Of a DNA stretch of 43,448 bases, positions 15,826 to 26,225 are shown piece after piece. The stretch spans positions 1-43,448 of IMG/VR virus record IMGVR_UViG_3300032893_000110. One strand, written 5' to 3'. Position 1 is the stretch's first letter, and each line of letters opens with the position of its first letter. A model generated the notes under the pieces. The model was not told the origin of the DNA, did not search any database, and worked only from the letters and a program-made list of their open reading frames with translations. Both the position numbers and the translations under genes were made by a program. The stretch is from a virus.

Positions 15826-18182
15826 TGCCCCAACAGATAAATACCTCCGTTGAAAACAATTTCACGAAGGGTTTCATTACCGAAGCAACCGGACTAAACT
15901 TTCCAGAGAACGCAGCTACTTCAGCAAGTAACTGCGAATTTACTATTGTTGGGGACACTGTACGTCGTCTTGGAATAGATGTAGAAGAGAATGGAAGTTC
16001 TCTGAATGTTAATCCAATAGGTCTAGCGGTCTCTACATATATCTGGAATAATCCAGGCGGTGATGGTAATGCCAAACTTCTCGTTAGACAGGTCGGGGGT
16101 ATCCTGTACTTCTACAAGATTTATGCGGCATCTCCGAATTCTCCTTTGTCTACCCAAAGACTTGGTAATACGGTTTCGCTTAGTTATGCCACTCCAGTTG
16201 GAGGCATCTTCGATACAAGCATCGAGTGTCAATACGCAGATGGCAATGGATACCTCTTTGTCTTCCATCCAAATCTAGAGCCTCAATATATTAGTTACAA
16301 TGTATCACAGCAAACATTCACTCTAGGTGTAATTTCTGTCACTACAAGAGACTTTACTGGAGTTAATGACGGCTTGGTGATTAATACCCGTCCATCTACT
16401 CTGACTTCAGATCATCAATACAATCTAATCAATCAGGGTTGGACTACCGGTAATCCATGGTTAGCTCTAGCTTCTAATTCATACACTGTTGGTACGACTG
16501 GAAGCACTGTATTTACAGTTGCTTCTGGTATGTCGGGGGTATCCAATGGTCAGCAAGTCAGTATTGCTACAGGAAATGATGCTCTTCTAACTAATCCTGT
16601 ATTTGCCCCACCGGGCATTGGTCAGAACTTCCAAGTAGCTACCGGAACTGTAACTAATTACACAGGTACGTCTCTTACAATTAACATATCTTCGGTATCA
16701 ACCTCTGACCCGAGATTTCTCGGTCAGAGTGATGTTTCTTGGTATATAACTCCATATACTTCTGGGTACATCAATACTTTCTTCGCAGCTGCTGGCGTCT
16801 ATCCAAGCAATGCTGACGTTTGGTGGTACTTCAAGAATTCATCTGGCGCATTCGATCCTGCTACAACTATAACCAATGTCAATCTCAATTCTGCGCAATC
16901 TCCTCAGGGACATGTTCTAACTCCAGCATTTCACTGGGATAGAAGTTCTAGCACTGGAATATCTGTCGGGCAGGTCTCCACTTTCGCTCGTCCAGCTACA
17001 GGAGCCTGGTTCCAAGGTAGGATGTGGTGCACAGGAGTGAATGCTCTTCAAGCTGCTAGTACAGATACTTCACAATATTCGTGGAACGAGAATATCTATT
17101 TCTCTCAGATAACAACTAACCCCCTTGAATTTGGCAATTGTTTTCAAGTTAACGATCCTACTGCAGAAGACTTCAACAGTCTATTGCCTACTGATGGCGG
17201 GGTCATAACCGTTGTTGGTTCTGGCACAATACATAAACTCTTTCCCATAGCTAATGGACTTCTGGTATTTGCAAACAACGGGGTGTGGTTTATTACAGGT
17301 AGCACTGGAATTGGATTTGCCGCTAACGATTACACAATAAGCAAGATAAGCTCTGTCAAGGTTCTTTCCTCAAACTCTTTCGTAGATGTCCTTGGTTTAC
17401 CTTTCTTCTGGAACGAAGAGGGTATCTACCAAGTCATGACACAGCAAAATGGCAGTCTAAGTGTAGAGCCTATTACGGTAGGTACCATCCTGAGTTATTA
17501 CAACGCTATTCCAAAGGCTAGTAAGAAATACGCAAGGGGTGATTACGACCCAATCAATTATGTAATCCAATGGAGTTTTAGAAGTACTCCGGAGAGCAAT
17601 GTCTCCAACAGATATCAGTATGATACAATTCTAAACTTCAATACGTATAACAAAGCTTTCTACCCATACGATCTCTCCAACACTGGAACACAATTCATAA
17701 ACGGTGTCGTGTATGTCTCCTATCCTTATCTGGGAAATGATACACCAGAACCTGGTTTTAAGTATCCCTGTGTTACTCAAAGTAGCTCACAATACTTTCT
17801 AAGTTTTGCTGAAGAGTTTGATACGTCTTATCTTGACTGGGGCGTAGCGGATTATACCAGCACTTTCACCACCGGGTATAAACTACACGGCGGAGCTTGG
17901 CGTAAGTTTCAAATTCCTTACCTGTATACCTACAGTAGAAATGATGGCTACTCTGCTTTCTATGTTCAGAGTGTATGGGACTACGGAATAAACTTCGACA
18001 GTAATAAATGGAGTTCTCCACAGTTTGTGGAGATCAATGATGCCAACGCAGGAGTCGTCATTAGACGACATCGACTTCGTGGCAGAGGTGAGGTTCTCCA
18101 ATTAAAAATTACGTCTGTTTCTGGGCAACCATTTGATCTAATGGGCTGGGCTGTCTACGAAACTATGAATACAGGTGCTTAA
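15825..18182 (+). CDS. Tail tubular protein B (T7 gp12-like nozzle)
   Basis: It forms the tail nozzle below the adaptor. The 785-residue length, the order A-small gene-B, the opening NTSVENNFTKGFITEATGLN and internal patterns such as KLFPIANGLLVFANNGVWFI and GLPFFWNEEGIYQVMTQQNG are typical of podovirus nozzle proteins. Overlapping start and stop with both neighbours suggest a coupled assembly module. Confidence 0.85.
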   Translation: MPQQINTSVENNFTKGFITEATGLNFPENAATSASNCEFTIVGDTVRRLGIDVEENGSSLNVNPIGLAVSTYIWNNPGGDGNAKLLVRQVGGILYFYKIYAASPNSPLSTQRLGNTVSLSYATPVGGIFDTSIECQYADGNGYLFVFHPNLEPQYISYNVSQQTFTLGVISVTTRDFTGVNDGLVINTRPSTLTSDHQYNLINQGWTTGNPWLALASNSYTVGTTGSTVFTVASGMSGVSNGQQVSIATGNDALLTNPVFAPPGIGQNFQVATGTVTNYTGTSLTINISSVSTSDPRFLGQSDVSWYITPYTSGYINTFFAAAGVYPSNADVWWYFKNSSGAFDPATTITNVNLNSAQSPQGHVLTPAFHWDRSSSTGISVGQVSTFARPATGAWFQGRMWCTGVNALQAASTDTSQYSWNENIYFSQITTNPLEFGNCFQVNDPTAEDFNSLLPTDGGVITVVGSGTIHKLFPIANGLLVFANNGVWFITGSTGIGFAANDYTISKISSVKVLSSNSFVDVLGLPFFWNEEGIYQVMTQQNGSLSVEPITVGTILSYYNAIPKASKKYARGDYDPINYVIQWSFRSTPESNVSNRYQYDTILNFNTYNKAFYPYDLSNTGTQFINGVVYVSYPYLGNDTPEPGFKYPCVTQSSSQYFLSFAEEFDTSYLDWGVADYTSTFTTGYKLHGGAWRKFQIPYLYTYSRNDGYSAFYVQSVWDYGINFDSNKWSSPQFVEINDANAGVVIRRHRLRGRGEVLQLKITSVSGQPFDLMGWAVYETMNTGA

Positions 18183-18718
18183 TGAATCCCCTTGAAATAG
18201 GCCTAGACGTTGTTGGCTTTGGTATGCAGGCCTTTGGAGCTTTTGGAGCAGCTAGTGCAGCTCACCAAGAAGCTGACATAAGCAAAGGCATTGCAGCTGA
18301 TGAACAACAGATCAGTGACCAGAAACGTCAACAGATGGAGTTAGAGGCTAGACGAAGTACTCTGCAACAGTTCAGAAACATCCAACGTCTAAGAGCTCAA
18401 GCTACTGCTGCTGCAGTAAACCAAGGAGCTAACTTCGGTTCTGGTCTGAAGGGTGGTCTGGCTGAAACAACTAACGAAGGATTGTTCAATGCTCAAGGCA
18501 TTCAACAGAACCTGAAGTTCGGAGAGAATATCTTCAACATCAACAGCGATATCTCCAGCAAGAAGATGCAGCTAGCTGACGTACAGGCAAGCATGGCTAC
18601 TGATCAAGCTTGGATGTCTCTCGGAGGTGCTCTGATGAAGAACTCAGGTACTATAGGTAACTTAGGTAAAAATGCTGCAAGCATGTTCAGCTTTCCAAGC
18701 TCAGGAGTTGGTATCTGA
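18182..18718 (+). CDS. Internal virion protein (T7 gp14-like)
   Basis: The 178-residue protein has a hydrophobic N-terminal stretch (VVGFGMQAFGAFGAASAAHQ) and a long Gln-rich helix (ADEQQISDQKRQQMELEARR, RNIQRLRAQATAAAVNQGAN). This matches the gp14 type of ejection protein that forms a channel in the outer membrane. It sits between the nozzle and the two largest ejection proteins, as in T7-like phages. Confidence 0.7.
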   Translation: MNPLEIGLDVVGFGMQAFGAFGAASAAHQEADISKGIAADEQQISDQKRQQMELEARRSTLQQFRNIQRLRAQATAAAVNQGANFGSGLKGGLAETTNEGLFNAQGIQQNLKFGENIFNINSDISSKKMQLADVQASMATDQAWMSLGGALMKNSGTIGNLGKNAASMFSFPSSGVGI

Positions 18719-21700
18719 TGGATAGTCTTCCGCCAGTTCAACCCATTGATCTTGACACCGTAAATCCAGTTCAACAGCCAGTATCCATTGATACTCAGAC
18801 TGAAGGCAATCCTGCGCCATCCGCGCCTGTCGCTGATGTACGTAGTAAGAAAGCTAGCTATGGTGTTGGTGAACTTCTAGGCAAGTCTCAACAAGAGATC
18901 TATACATTGATGATGCAAGGTCAAGAAGGTAATCTTCGAGATGAAGCTGCCGCCAAGATCGATGCCATCAATGAGCAGAACCGTGTCCAACATCTAATAG
19001 ATGCTGTACGTGCCAACGGCCGTACACTGACTATAGATCAGATGGAAGCTCTTCGTAAGCCTCCGACTGATCCTAACTCCGTGTTTGAGGATGGATATGC
19101 TGAGAAGTATCTCAACAATCTATTCAATACCGGTGCCAGAATGGATGGCACTGATCTAGACACAGCCATGACTACGTCTCCCGACACTGTTATGGCGGAC
19201 CTAGAGAAGGCTAAGTCTCACCTGTCTAATTACGATTATGCTCGTAGAAAGCAGGAAGACATATCCCAGATTTATGAAAACCAAGGATATCTTCCTTGGA
19301 TTGCAGACCAAGCTAAGAACATCATTCCATTCTATTCAGACGTCAAGCTACGTGGATGGTTGAAATCTGTAGGAGCTTTCGATGGCTGGCTTCAAGGTAA
19401 CAATCTAGAGGAACAGACTAGAGAATTGCTTCGTCTACCTGGCGATCAGTTTAGAGCTAAGCTTGACGAAATCCTAGGGAGACTATCTAATGACAATCCA
19501 ACCCTCGCCCTCCAATACGCTAATGCTGTTCTTGGTATGTCTTCCAGTGATATTGGTCTTGCTGATCTCAATAATGTCATTGATGTAGCAGGTCTACCGG
19601 GTGTTAGTTCAGGTGTCAAGGCTGGGCTAAAAGCTGTGTTTGGAGTTCGAAAGGGCATCGCTGATTCCGTCAAGGAAGCAACGATGACTGCTGTCCCTAC
19701 TCGGGCTACTATAGCTGAAGGTCTTGGAGACGCTGGTGATGCTGCTGTCTCTCGTTCGGTAGACACTCTGATCGCAGGTATGCGAGGAACTACAGAGCCT
19801 GCTAGCACTGCTGCTAAGCTGGCTGTGCCTAACGATCCAATCCTTAGAGCTAAGCAAGCACTTCCTACAGGTCTTCAGACAGATACAGAAAATATCGCAG
19901 CCAATCCTGGTCCTCTGTCCAGAGAACTGCTTAACCGCATCATGGAACAACAGGATGTTGCTAGTAAGCGTATCGTTGATGTCATTGAAAACGTAGCTAA
20001 GGTTCAGCGTATTCCTCTTGAGGAAGCTGGACAAGTCGTTATGGGTAGAATCAAGGAGGAGGTTGCTAACCAAAACCCTGGCATCAAAAATGCCATAGCT
20101 GACATCGGTGATCCAGTCTATAATCCGTTCAGCAATTCCTACAACTTCCCAGTCAAGCTATTCAACTGGACTGGAGAACAATTTGCTACAGAAGCAGGCG
20201 TACAACGCTTCTTAACTGAGCACGGTATACAAGAAGCTACCATTGCGGGTAAGGCTGGAGCTAGATATTTCATTCCTGAGGCAGCTGTGAAGCGTCCTTG
20301 GGAGACTGGAACACGTCTAGGTGAAACTCGCGTCGAAGGTGGCCGTCTCCGTGTATTCACAGATGATGGTTCTGAAGTGGCGACATCACTGAAACCACAG
20401 CCTGGTTTCATTCCTATTTCCGTTGAAGGTGACAAGGTTACATTCCATCCTACCTTGAAACCAGAAGACATTGATAAGGCTATCATTGATCAGAAGGGAT
20501 TAGGATACCACGCCATCATCTGGAAACCTCTCGACGAAAGTCAGAGTATCATCAAGGATCTGACCATTGCTCTTGAGTCAACTAAGTCTATCGCTAGCAA
20601 AGGCGGAGTACAGGCTTGGTTCAACAGTATTTTCCCTGTCGGCTACATGCGTAGTTCTGATGCGACGCTATCTCCTTTCGAGATCCATCAGCGTAAGACA
20701 GCTACCTATTCTATCTCCAATTACCAGAAGCTTCTACAAAGTGAAGTGAAGTATATGCAAGATGTCGCTCGTGGACGTATCAGAATTGATCCGGTTACTG
20801 GCGAAGACATCGGTGCTATCAAGTCTTGGATTAGAACGCTGTCGCCCATTACAACTTGGAATGCGAGGAATAAGTGGGCTGACTTCAAGCGAGCTCTAGA
20901 ATTTGCTCCTTCTGATAAGAATCCCCTGACTGGAGAGATTGGTTATCTCAAGTCTAATCCATATGAGATCAATGAACTCTGGCGTGAGAAGTTCAACCGT
21001 CCTGCCTCCTTTGAAGAGATCCAGGCTTACCTAGCATTCAAGAGAAACTATGAGAACGATCGTGTCTTCCGCTCTGTACGTGAATACACGAATAAAGCTC
21101 GACTTGGCGCAGAGCAACATCAATTTTCCTACATCGACAGAAACGGTAATAAAGCACAATCCGAGTTTTTTGATGCAGTGCAACATAAATCCCTGCCTGG
21201 AGGCGAGTATCCTATAGCTATTCTAGACGGACCTAGTCCTAGAGTCCTGCTGACCAATAAGCTTGGCAGTAGCTACAAAGAACTGGACAAGGCCGTCAAG
21301 AATGGTGAGATGGTTGTCTCTGAGATCTATGCTCCAGAGAACCGTCCTCTGAAGTCAATGCCAGAGGTTGGGTATAATTACGTCAAGTACGTAGTTGCTC
21401 CTGCTGGTAATAGACAGACTAAGTCTCTTAGTTGGGAACAAGTCAATCGTCTAAGCGGTGGACACTTCAACTATGACTATGAGCATTCTATCAAAGAAGC
21501 CAACGTCATCGAAACCCGAGCGGGCAGCAGTACCTATCACAGTTATGAGGGCGATAAGACCTTCATGTTTGTCAATGGCAGAGCCCAAGGCAAGCAGATT
21601 GTCAATGTTCTAAACGAAGTGAAGAAGAGACTTCGCGAAGGTGATGTCCCTGGCGCAAGAGATGTCTTCGAGAATGGTCTCAAAGGTGAGCGTGGTCCTG

Positions 21701-24036
21701 CCATGGAATGGAAGGATTTCTACGCCAGAACTAGACCAAAGAAAGACGAGTTCGGAAATACCATTCCTCCACAAATCAATATCCACGAACCATTCCACGT
21801 CGTTCCTAAAGGTAAGTCCATCATTGATATGGATAACTCCTTGGAGAGACGGTATGGCAGGTATGACGCCAGAGGTGAGTTCACTTCTACTTTCCAAGAC
21901 AGAACTAAGGGAGGTTCGCTAGCTCGTCAGTATCAAGTCGGTTACACGCAAGAGCGTGATGCCGATAACATGATGGCTCTGCGAAACATCGGTAGCAAGA
22001 ACAATCCAATCTACAAGTACGAACCAGCACGTATGGTTGATCCAATCACTACGATGAACCGTGCTCTCAATCAGATCACTCGTTCTTCGTTCATGGACGA
22101 CATGAAGATTGCAGCTATTGAGTCCTGGCTCCGTGAAGCTGAGAACCATCTCAAGGCTCCTAACATCGATGATATCCGTTCTTCTCCATTCTGGTATTTT
22201 AAGAATGCCAACAGCAAGGATGCTTTTAGACCTGGTACCGATCCTACCACTGTCGCTAATCTTCTTTCTAATCGGTTCAAAACCCAACAGTTCCTAGGCG
22301 TCCCTAGTAAGTATGATCTCTTCATGCACGACACAGCGCAGAAGATGGCTGACTGGGCTTATGATTTGATGGGACCAAAAGGTGAACTTATTCCTACTTG
22401 GTTGTTTACTAAGACAACTTCTCCAGTGCAGATGCTTCGCACCATGGCTTACCAATTCAAGCTTGGCTTGTTTGCTATCCCTCAGTTGCTGACTCAATCT
22501 CAGACTTACCTAACGATTGCTTCATTAGCTCCTAGATCAGCTCCAGCAGGTACTTATGCGGCAATGCTTACTCAATGGAGTAAATTTGCAACTAACCCTG
22601 CGTTCATTGATACCCTAGACAAGTGGGCCAGTAAGATATCTCTCCCAGGATTTCACGGCTGGAAACCCGGAGAGTATAAGGAAGCTCTAACAGAGATGAA
22701 CAACCGTGGCTTCGCCAATGTCGGTGGAGAATACGGTACACTGGACACTCAGATGAGTCATAAGTACTTCCGTGGTATCGGAGGTGATATCCTCGACGCA
22801 GGTCAGATGTTCTTCAAGATGGCTGAGCAGAATGTCAGGTATGGTGCTTGGTTCACAGCCTATAAGGAATACCGTGCAGCTAATCCTGGCATCCGTGTAA
22901 TGAGACGCACAGATTGGGATAAGGTTCTGGATAGAGCTGACGATATGTCTGGTAATATGTCCAGAGCTTCTTCGTCTATTCTTCAATCAGGTCCTCTGTC
23001 TCTCACCGGACAGTTCCTTACTTACCAGATGCATCTTGGTGAATTGTTCTGGGGTAAGCGTCTAGGTGAGAATGCCACAGAGCGTGCCCTGGCTCGTGTC
23101 CGCATGGGTATGATGTACGGTTCTGTCTTTGGTGTTGGTGGTCTTGGTATAACTGGTCTTCCTCTCAACGAGATGATCCGTAAGGCAGCTTACGACAACG
23201 GTTACGTCGTCGGAGACAACTGGATGACTTCCGCAGTGATGGAAGGATTGCCAGCTGTATTTCTAGCATGGGCTACATCAGATGATGGAGATATCAAGAA
23301 AGGTAATTGGTATAACATCAATGACAAATTCGGTGTCGGCGGTCTTACTCAATTCTACGATCTGACTAAGTCAGACGCCAAATGGTATACGTTCCTCGGA
23401 GGTGCTGCGACGTCTATTGCCGCTAACACTTGGAGTAATTCAGAAGGACTAAGACGTTCTACTTGGGATCTCCTGCATGCGAGCATGATGACTGGCAATC
23501 AGAAAGACCAGGCATTCCCGATGACGCTTGACGATATCATCGATACGTTCAAGGAAATCTCTATCGTCGATGCAGGCCGTAAGGGTCTTGCGGCTGTCAG
23601 CGCTGGTAAGTTGATCTCAAAGAACGACGCATATCAAGCTGATGTCTCCAGAGCTAACGGTATGTTTATGGCATTGACTGGTCTTAATCTCCAGAATGCT
23701 GCTGATAACTACGTCATTGGTCAAGACATCAAGGATCGCCAAGAAGATCAGAAGAGAGCTCTAAATCTCTTCACAACTCAGTTTAGACGAGGTATCCAAG
23801 CAGCTAATGATGATGACTGGGAGTCTTTCCATAAGTACATGACAAAGGCTTATAGCTATCTCGCACTCTACGATTACCCAACAGAAGAATATCCCAAGGC
23901 TGTAGCTATCGCTAGCAAAGGCTGGGAAACAAGAATTAATAGCATCAGAGAAGAATTCTACACCAAGAACGTTCCGGCCGGTAAGGAAGAGACTTATGGC
24001 GACGCTTGGCAGCGGTTCCTCAAAACTCAGGAATAA
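18718..24036 (+). CDS. Giant internal virion (ejection) protein, 1772 aa
   Basis: This is the largest gene of the window. Size, position after the gp14-like gene, a proline-rich disordered N-terminus and long helical regions fit the T7 gp16-type ejection proteins that pass into the host ahead of DNA and help to span the envelope. Hydrophobic stretches occur in the C-terminal third (QFKLGLFAIPQLLTQSQTYL near 1245; MMYGSVFGVGGLGITGLPLN near 1470). No transglycosylase Glu motif is evident to me, in contrast to T7 gp16. The start overlaps the previous stop. Confidence 0.75.
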   Translation: MDSLPPVQPIDLDTVNPVQQPVSIDTQTEGNPAPSAPVADVRSKKASYGVGELLGKSQQEIYTLMMQGQEGNLRDEAAAKIDAINEQNRVQHLIDAVRANGRTLTIDQMEALRKPPTDPNSVFEDGYAEKYLNNLFNTGARMDGTDLDTAMTTSPDTVMADLEKAKSHLSNYDYARRKQEDISQIYENQGYLPWIADQAKNIIPFYSDVKLRGWLKSVGAFDGWLQGNNLEEQTRELLRLPGDQFRAKLDEILGRLSNDNPTLALQYANAVLGMSSSDIGLADLNNVIDVAGLPGVSSGVKAGLKAVFGVRKGIADSVKEATMTAVPTRATIAEGLGDAGDAAVSRSVDTLIAGMRGTTEPASTAAKLAVPNDPILRAKQALPTGLQTDTENIAANPGPLSRELLNRIMEQQDVASKRIVDVIENVAKVQRIPLEEAGQVVMGRIKEEVANQNPGIKNAIADIGDPVYNPFSNSYNFPVKLFNWTGEQFATEAGVQRFLTEHGIQEATIAGKAGARYFIPEAAVKRPWETGTRLGETRVEGGRLRVFTDDGSEVATSLKPQPGFIPISVEGDKVTFHPTLKPEDIDKAIIDQKGLGYHAIIWKPLDESQSIIKDLTIALESTKSIASKGGVQAWFNSIFPVGYMRSSDATLSPFEIHQRKTATYSISNYQKLLQSEVKYMQDVARGRIRIDPVTGEDIGAIKSWIRTLSPITTWNARNKWADFKRALEFAPSDKNPLTGEIGYLKSNPYEINELWREKFNRPASFEEIQAYLAFKRNYENDRVFRSVREYTNKARLGAEQHQFSYIDRNGNKAQSEFFDAVQHKSLPGGEYPIAILDGPSPRVLLTNKLGSSYKELDKAVKNGEMVVSEIYAPENRPLKSMPEVGYNYVKYVVAPAGNRQTKSLSWEQVNRLSGGHFNYDYEHSIKEANVIETRAGSSTYHSYEGDKTFMFVNGRAQGKQIVNVLNEVKKRLREGDVPGARDVFENGLKGERGPAMEWKDFYARTRPKKDEFGNTIPPQINIHEPFHVVPKGKSIIDMDNSLERRYGRYDARGEFTSTFQDRTKGGSLARQYQVGYTQERDADNMMALRNIGSKNNPIYKYEPARMVDPITTMNRALNQITRSSFMDDMKIAAIESWLREAENHLKAPNIDDIRSSPFWYFKNANSKDAFRPGTDPTTVANLLSNRFKTQQFLGVPSKYDLFMHDTAQKMADWAYDLMGPKGELIPTWLFTKTTSPVQMLRTMAYQFKLGLFAIPQLLTQSQTYLTIASLAPRSAPAGTYAAMLTQWSKFATNPAFIDTLDKWASKISLPGFHGWKPGEYKEALTEMNNRGFANVGGEYGTLDTQMSHKYFRGIGGDILDAGQMFFKMAEQNVRYGAWFTAYKEYRAANPGIRVMRRTDWDKVLDRADDMSGNMSRASSSILQSGPLSLTGQFLTYQMHLGELFWGKRLGENATERALARVRMGMMYGSVFGVGGLGITGLPLNEMIRKAAYDNGYVVGDNWMTSAVMEGLPAVFLAWATSDDGDIKKGNWYNINDKFGVGGLTQFYDLTKSDAKWYTFLGGAATSIAANTWSNSEGLRRSTWDLLHASMMTGNQKDQAFPMTLDDIIDTFKEISIVDAGRKGLAAVSAGKLISKNDAYQADVSRANGMFMALTGLNLQNAADNYVIGQDIKDRQEDQKRALNLFTTQFRRGIQAANDDDWESFHKYMTKAYSYLALYDYPTEEYPKAVAIASKGWETRINSIREEFYTKNVPAGKEETYGDAWQRFLKTQE

Positions 24037-24038
24037 CA

Positions 24039-26225
24039 ATGGCTGTATTTAATCCTCAAGTCCAACCAACCAATGATCCTAACTGGACTAACGTCAGTCG
24101 ACCAATCAGCGATGTAACTCCTGATAAGTCGGCGGCAATAGCCATCTCAGGTTCTGCAGAGTTACTGGACAGTGGTGTCAAGATTGCAGATACCTTAACA
24201 AAGCAGAGCATCAAACAAGATGTCTACTCGGGTGTAGATAAACTTAGAGATGCCTACACAGATAGTCTCAAAGATCTACGCAATGCCCAGATAGCTTCGA
24301 CAGATACTACTCTGCTTCCATCTAAGGATAACGGCGACGGTGGTGGAGATAATCCTCCTGTTGGTCTTCAGAATGGCCTAGACAGGGTCAAGCAGATTGG
24401 CGTAGCCATCGCTCAGAATGGTGGTAAGATCAACGACACACTTTACACTGGCGCTCTAAATAGCATGGCTAAGCAACTGAGAAGTTCTTACCCAGGTTAC
24501 AGAGACTACATCGATGAGCAGATCAAGTCTGTGTCCGGAATGGACCCAGCTAATGCTTTCATGAAGAACCTCATGGAAGACATCAATAGGAATGCAGAGA
24601 ATAATAAGACTGAAGTCAATGCCACAAGAGCTATGCTTAGACAAGGTGTTGCCGAAGGCTTTCATGATGTCAATAATGTCTCTGCGGCTCAAGTTCTACA
24701 GGCTTACGATAATGGTGCAATAACTATTGACCAAGTCAATAAGTGGTACAACGGTGCCCGCAAGATCGAATACGATCTGAAGATGAAGGGTACTGCACGT
24801 GCAGATCGTCAAGCTGACGATGCAGACGCAGTGAAGACAGCTAGTAAGGATCTAGCTTCAGCTACTGGTCAGATTGTAGATCAAGCTTGGACTACGATGA
24901 CTATCGGTAAGAATACAGATACTCCTGCTAAGCTTGCTAAGTTCCTCCAAGAAAATGCTGGTAATACTGCAGTCATGGATGAGCGTTCTCAAGCCATTGG
25001 TCAGCAACTACAAGCTATGCGAACAGCAATGTTCAATCAAGCTTGGGCTGAAGCCAATAAGGGTGGTAGCAATAGCATGATTGCTAAGATGGGTGGAGAT
25101 GGTGAAGCAGCGAAGAAAGTCATCGAAGGGCGTCTAGCTACAGTAGATCTAGCTGTTCAAGCTGTCTTCAACAAGGATTGGGGTTCGGCTTATAGCCATA
25201 TGAACTTCAACAAAGCTATCGTCCAAGACTCTACCAATCTGATGTACAACGCTACTGATGAAGAAGTCAGGCGTTACAACAGAATGGTTGGGGCAGTCAA
25301 TCAAATGAGCCCACAGGCAGCTAGTCAGTTCTTCCAACAGTCTGTGCTTGGTGGTGTTCCTCAGGGTGAGAAAGAGTATCTCAAGAACATGAAGCTTGAG
25401 CTTCTGACACAGCCTGATGCTCCTCAAGGTAGTCTGATATCAGCTCAAGGTCAGCTTGATAAGATGCGAGGAAAGGGTGTCACCTCTCCTAAGTCTTACT
25501 CTGACTTCATCGATACAGTTAAGCTCATCGCAGATAAAGACTGGTCACTTGAGAATAGAATCAACCTAGCTCGTGGTTTCTTTGATCCAGATAAGAACGC
25601 AGGTCTGCTTTCTGATAAGAATTTCAAGAAGGATACCATTATCAATGGTCGTCAGGTTCCTGGTAAATATTCTGTCTTCTCTCGTCTAGCTGCTCCAGAT
25701 ATTGGTGCGTCTATCCGTGAGATCGGGCAGTCACGCCCAGACATCGCTAAAGACTATGAGGTCATGATGTCCCGTGAGTTCGGGGAACAACTATTCTCTA
25801 GAGAACTCCGAGACCTGGGGCAATCCAATGAGGCAGCTACAACTGCTAGAGGATACAAGGTAGGATACTTCGCTGACAAGGGTCAGGTACCAATGTTCAA
25901 GTTGACTGATCTACAAGGCAGAGAACTCACTACACAGCAAGCTCTTGCTGTAGGAGCTCCCCTGACAGCTGTCAACAGACTGAATAGTGGTATAGCTGGA
26001 ATGTACAGTGTCTACAACTACGCAGGTAGTAAAGATCCAGCTACTGATGTCCTCAATACGATGTACAAGTACGGCTATCAAGATGCCAAGACAATGAACC
26101 TTGACCGTGGTTGGACAGGAGATGCCACAGATGTGCCAAGGGCATTCTGGAACAGTCTCATCGCAGTTCAGCAAGATCGCCTACGCAAGGCTGGTGAACA
26201 GATGCGTAAGCAGGAAGGTAAGTAA
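24039..26225 (+). CDS. Internal virion (ejection) protein, 728 aa
   Basis: ATG 24039 (MAVFNPQVQPTNDPNWTNVS) is the natural start: it lies 3 bases after the previous stop with AGGA upstream, although the frame stays open a little further up. The protein is mostly helical, Ala/Gln/Asp/Lys-rich, with no membrane segment or catalytic motif seen. By order and size it matches the gp15-like member of the ejection complex, which forms a periplasmic tube. The stop overlaps the next ATG. Confidence 0.7.
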   Translation: MAVFNPQVQPTNDPNWTNVSRPISDVTPDKSAAIAISGSAELLDSGVKIADTLTKQSIKQDVYSGVDKLRDAYTDSLKDLRNAQIASTDTTLLPSKDNGDGGGDNPPVGLQNGLDRVKQIGVAIAQNGGKINDTLYTGALNSMAKQLRSSYPGYRDYIDEQIKSVSGMDPANAFMKNLMEDINRNAENNKTEVNATRAMLRQGVAEGFHDVNNVSAAQVLQAYDNGAITIDQVNKWYNGARKIEYDLKMKGTARADRQADDADAVKTASKDLASATGQIVDQAWTTMTIGKNTDTPAKLAKFLQENAGNTAVMDERSQAIGQQLQAMRTAMFNQAWAEANKGGSNSMIAKMGGDGEAAKKVIEGRLATVDLAVQAVFNKDWGSAYSHMNFNKAIVQDSTNLMYNATDEEVRRYNRMVGAVNQMSPQAASQFFQQSVLGGVPQGEKEYLKNMKLELLTQPDAPQGSLISAQGQLDKMRGKGVTSPKSYSDFIDTVKLIADKDWSLENRINLARGFFDPDKNAGLLSDKNFKKDTIINGRQVPGKYSVFSRLAAPDIGASIREIGQSRPDIAKDYEVMMSREFGEQLFSRELRDLGQSNEAATTARGYKVGYFADKGQVPMFKLTDLQGRELTTQQALAVGAPLTAVNRLNSGIAGMYSVYNYAGSKDPATDVLNTMYKYGYQDAKTMNLDRGWTGDATDVPRAFWNSLIAVQQDRLRKAGEQMRKQEGK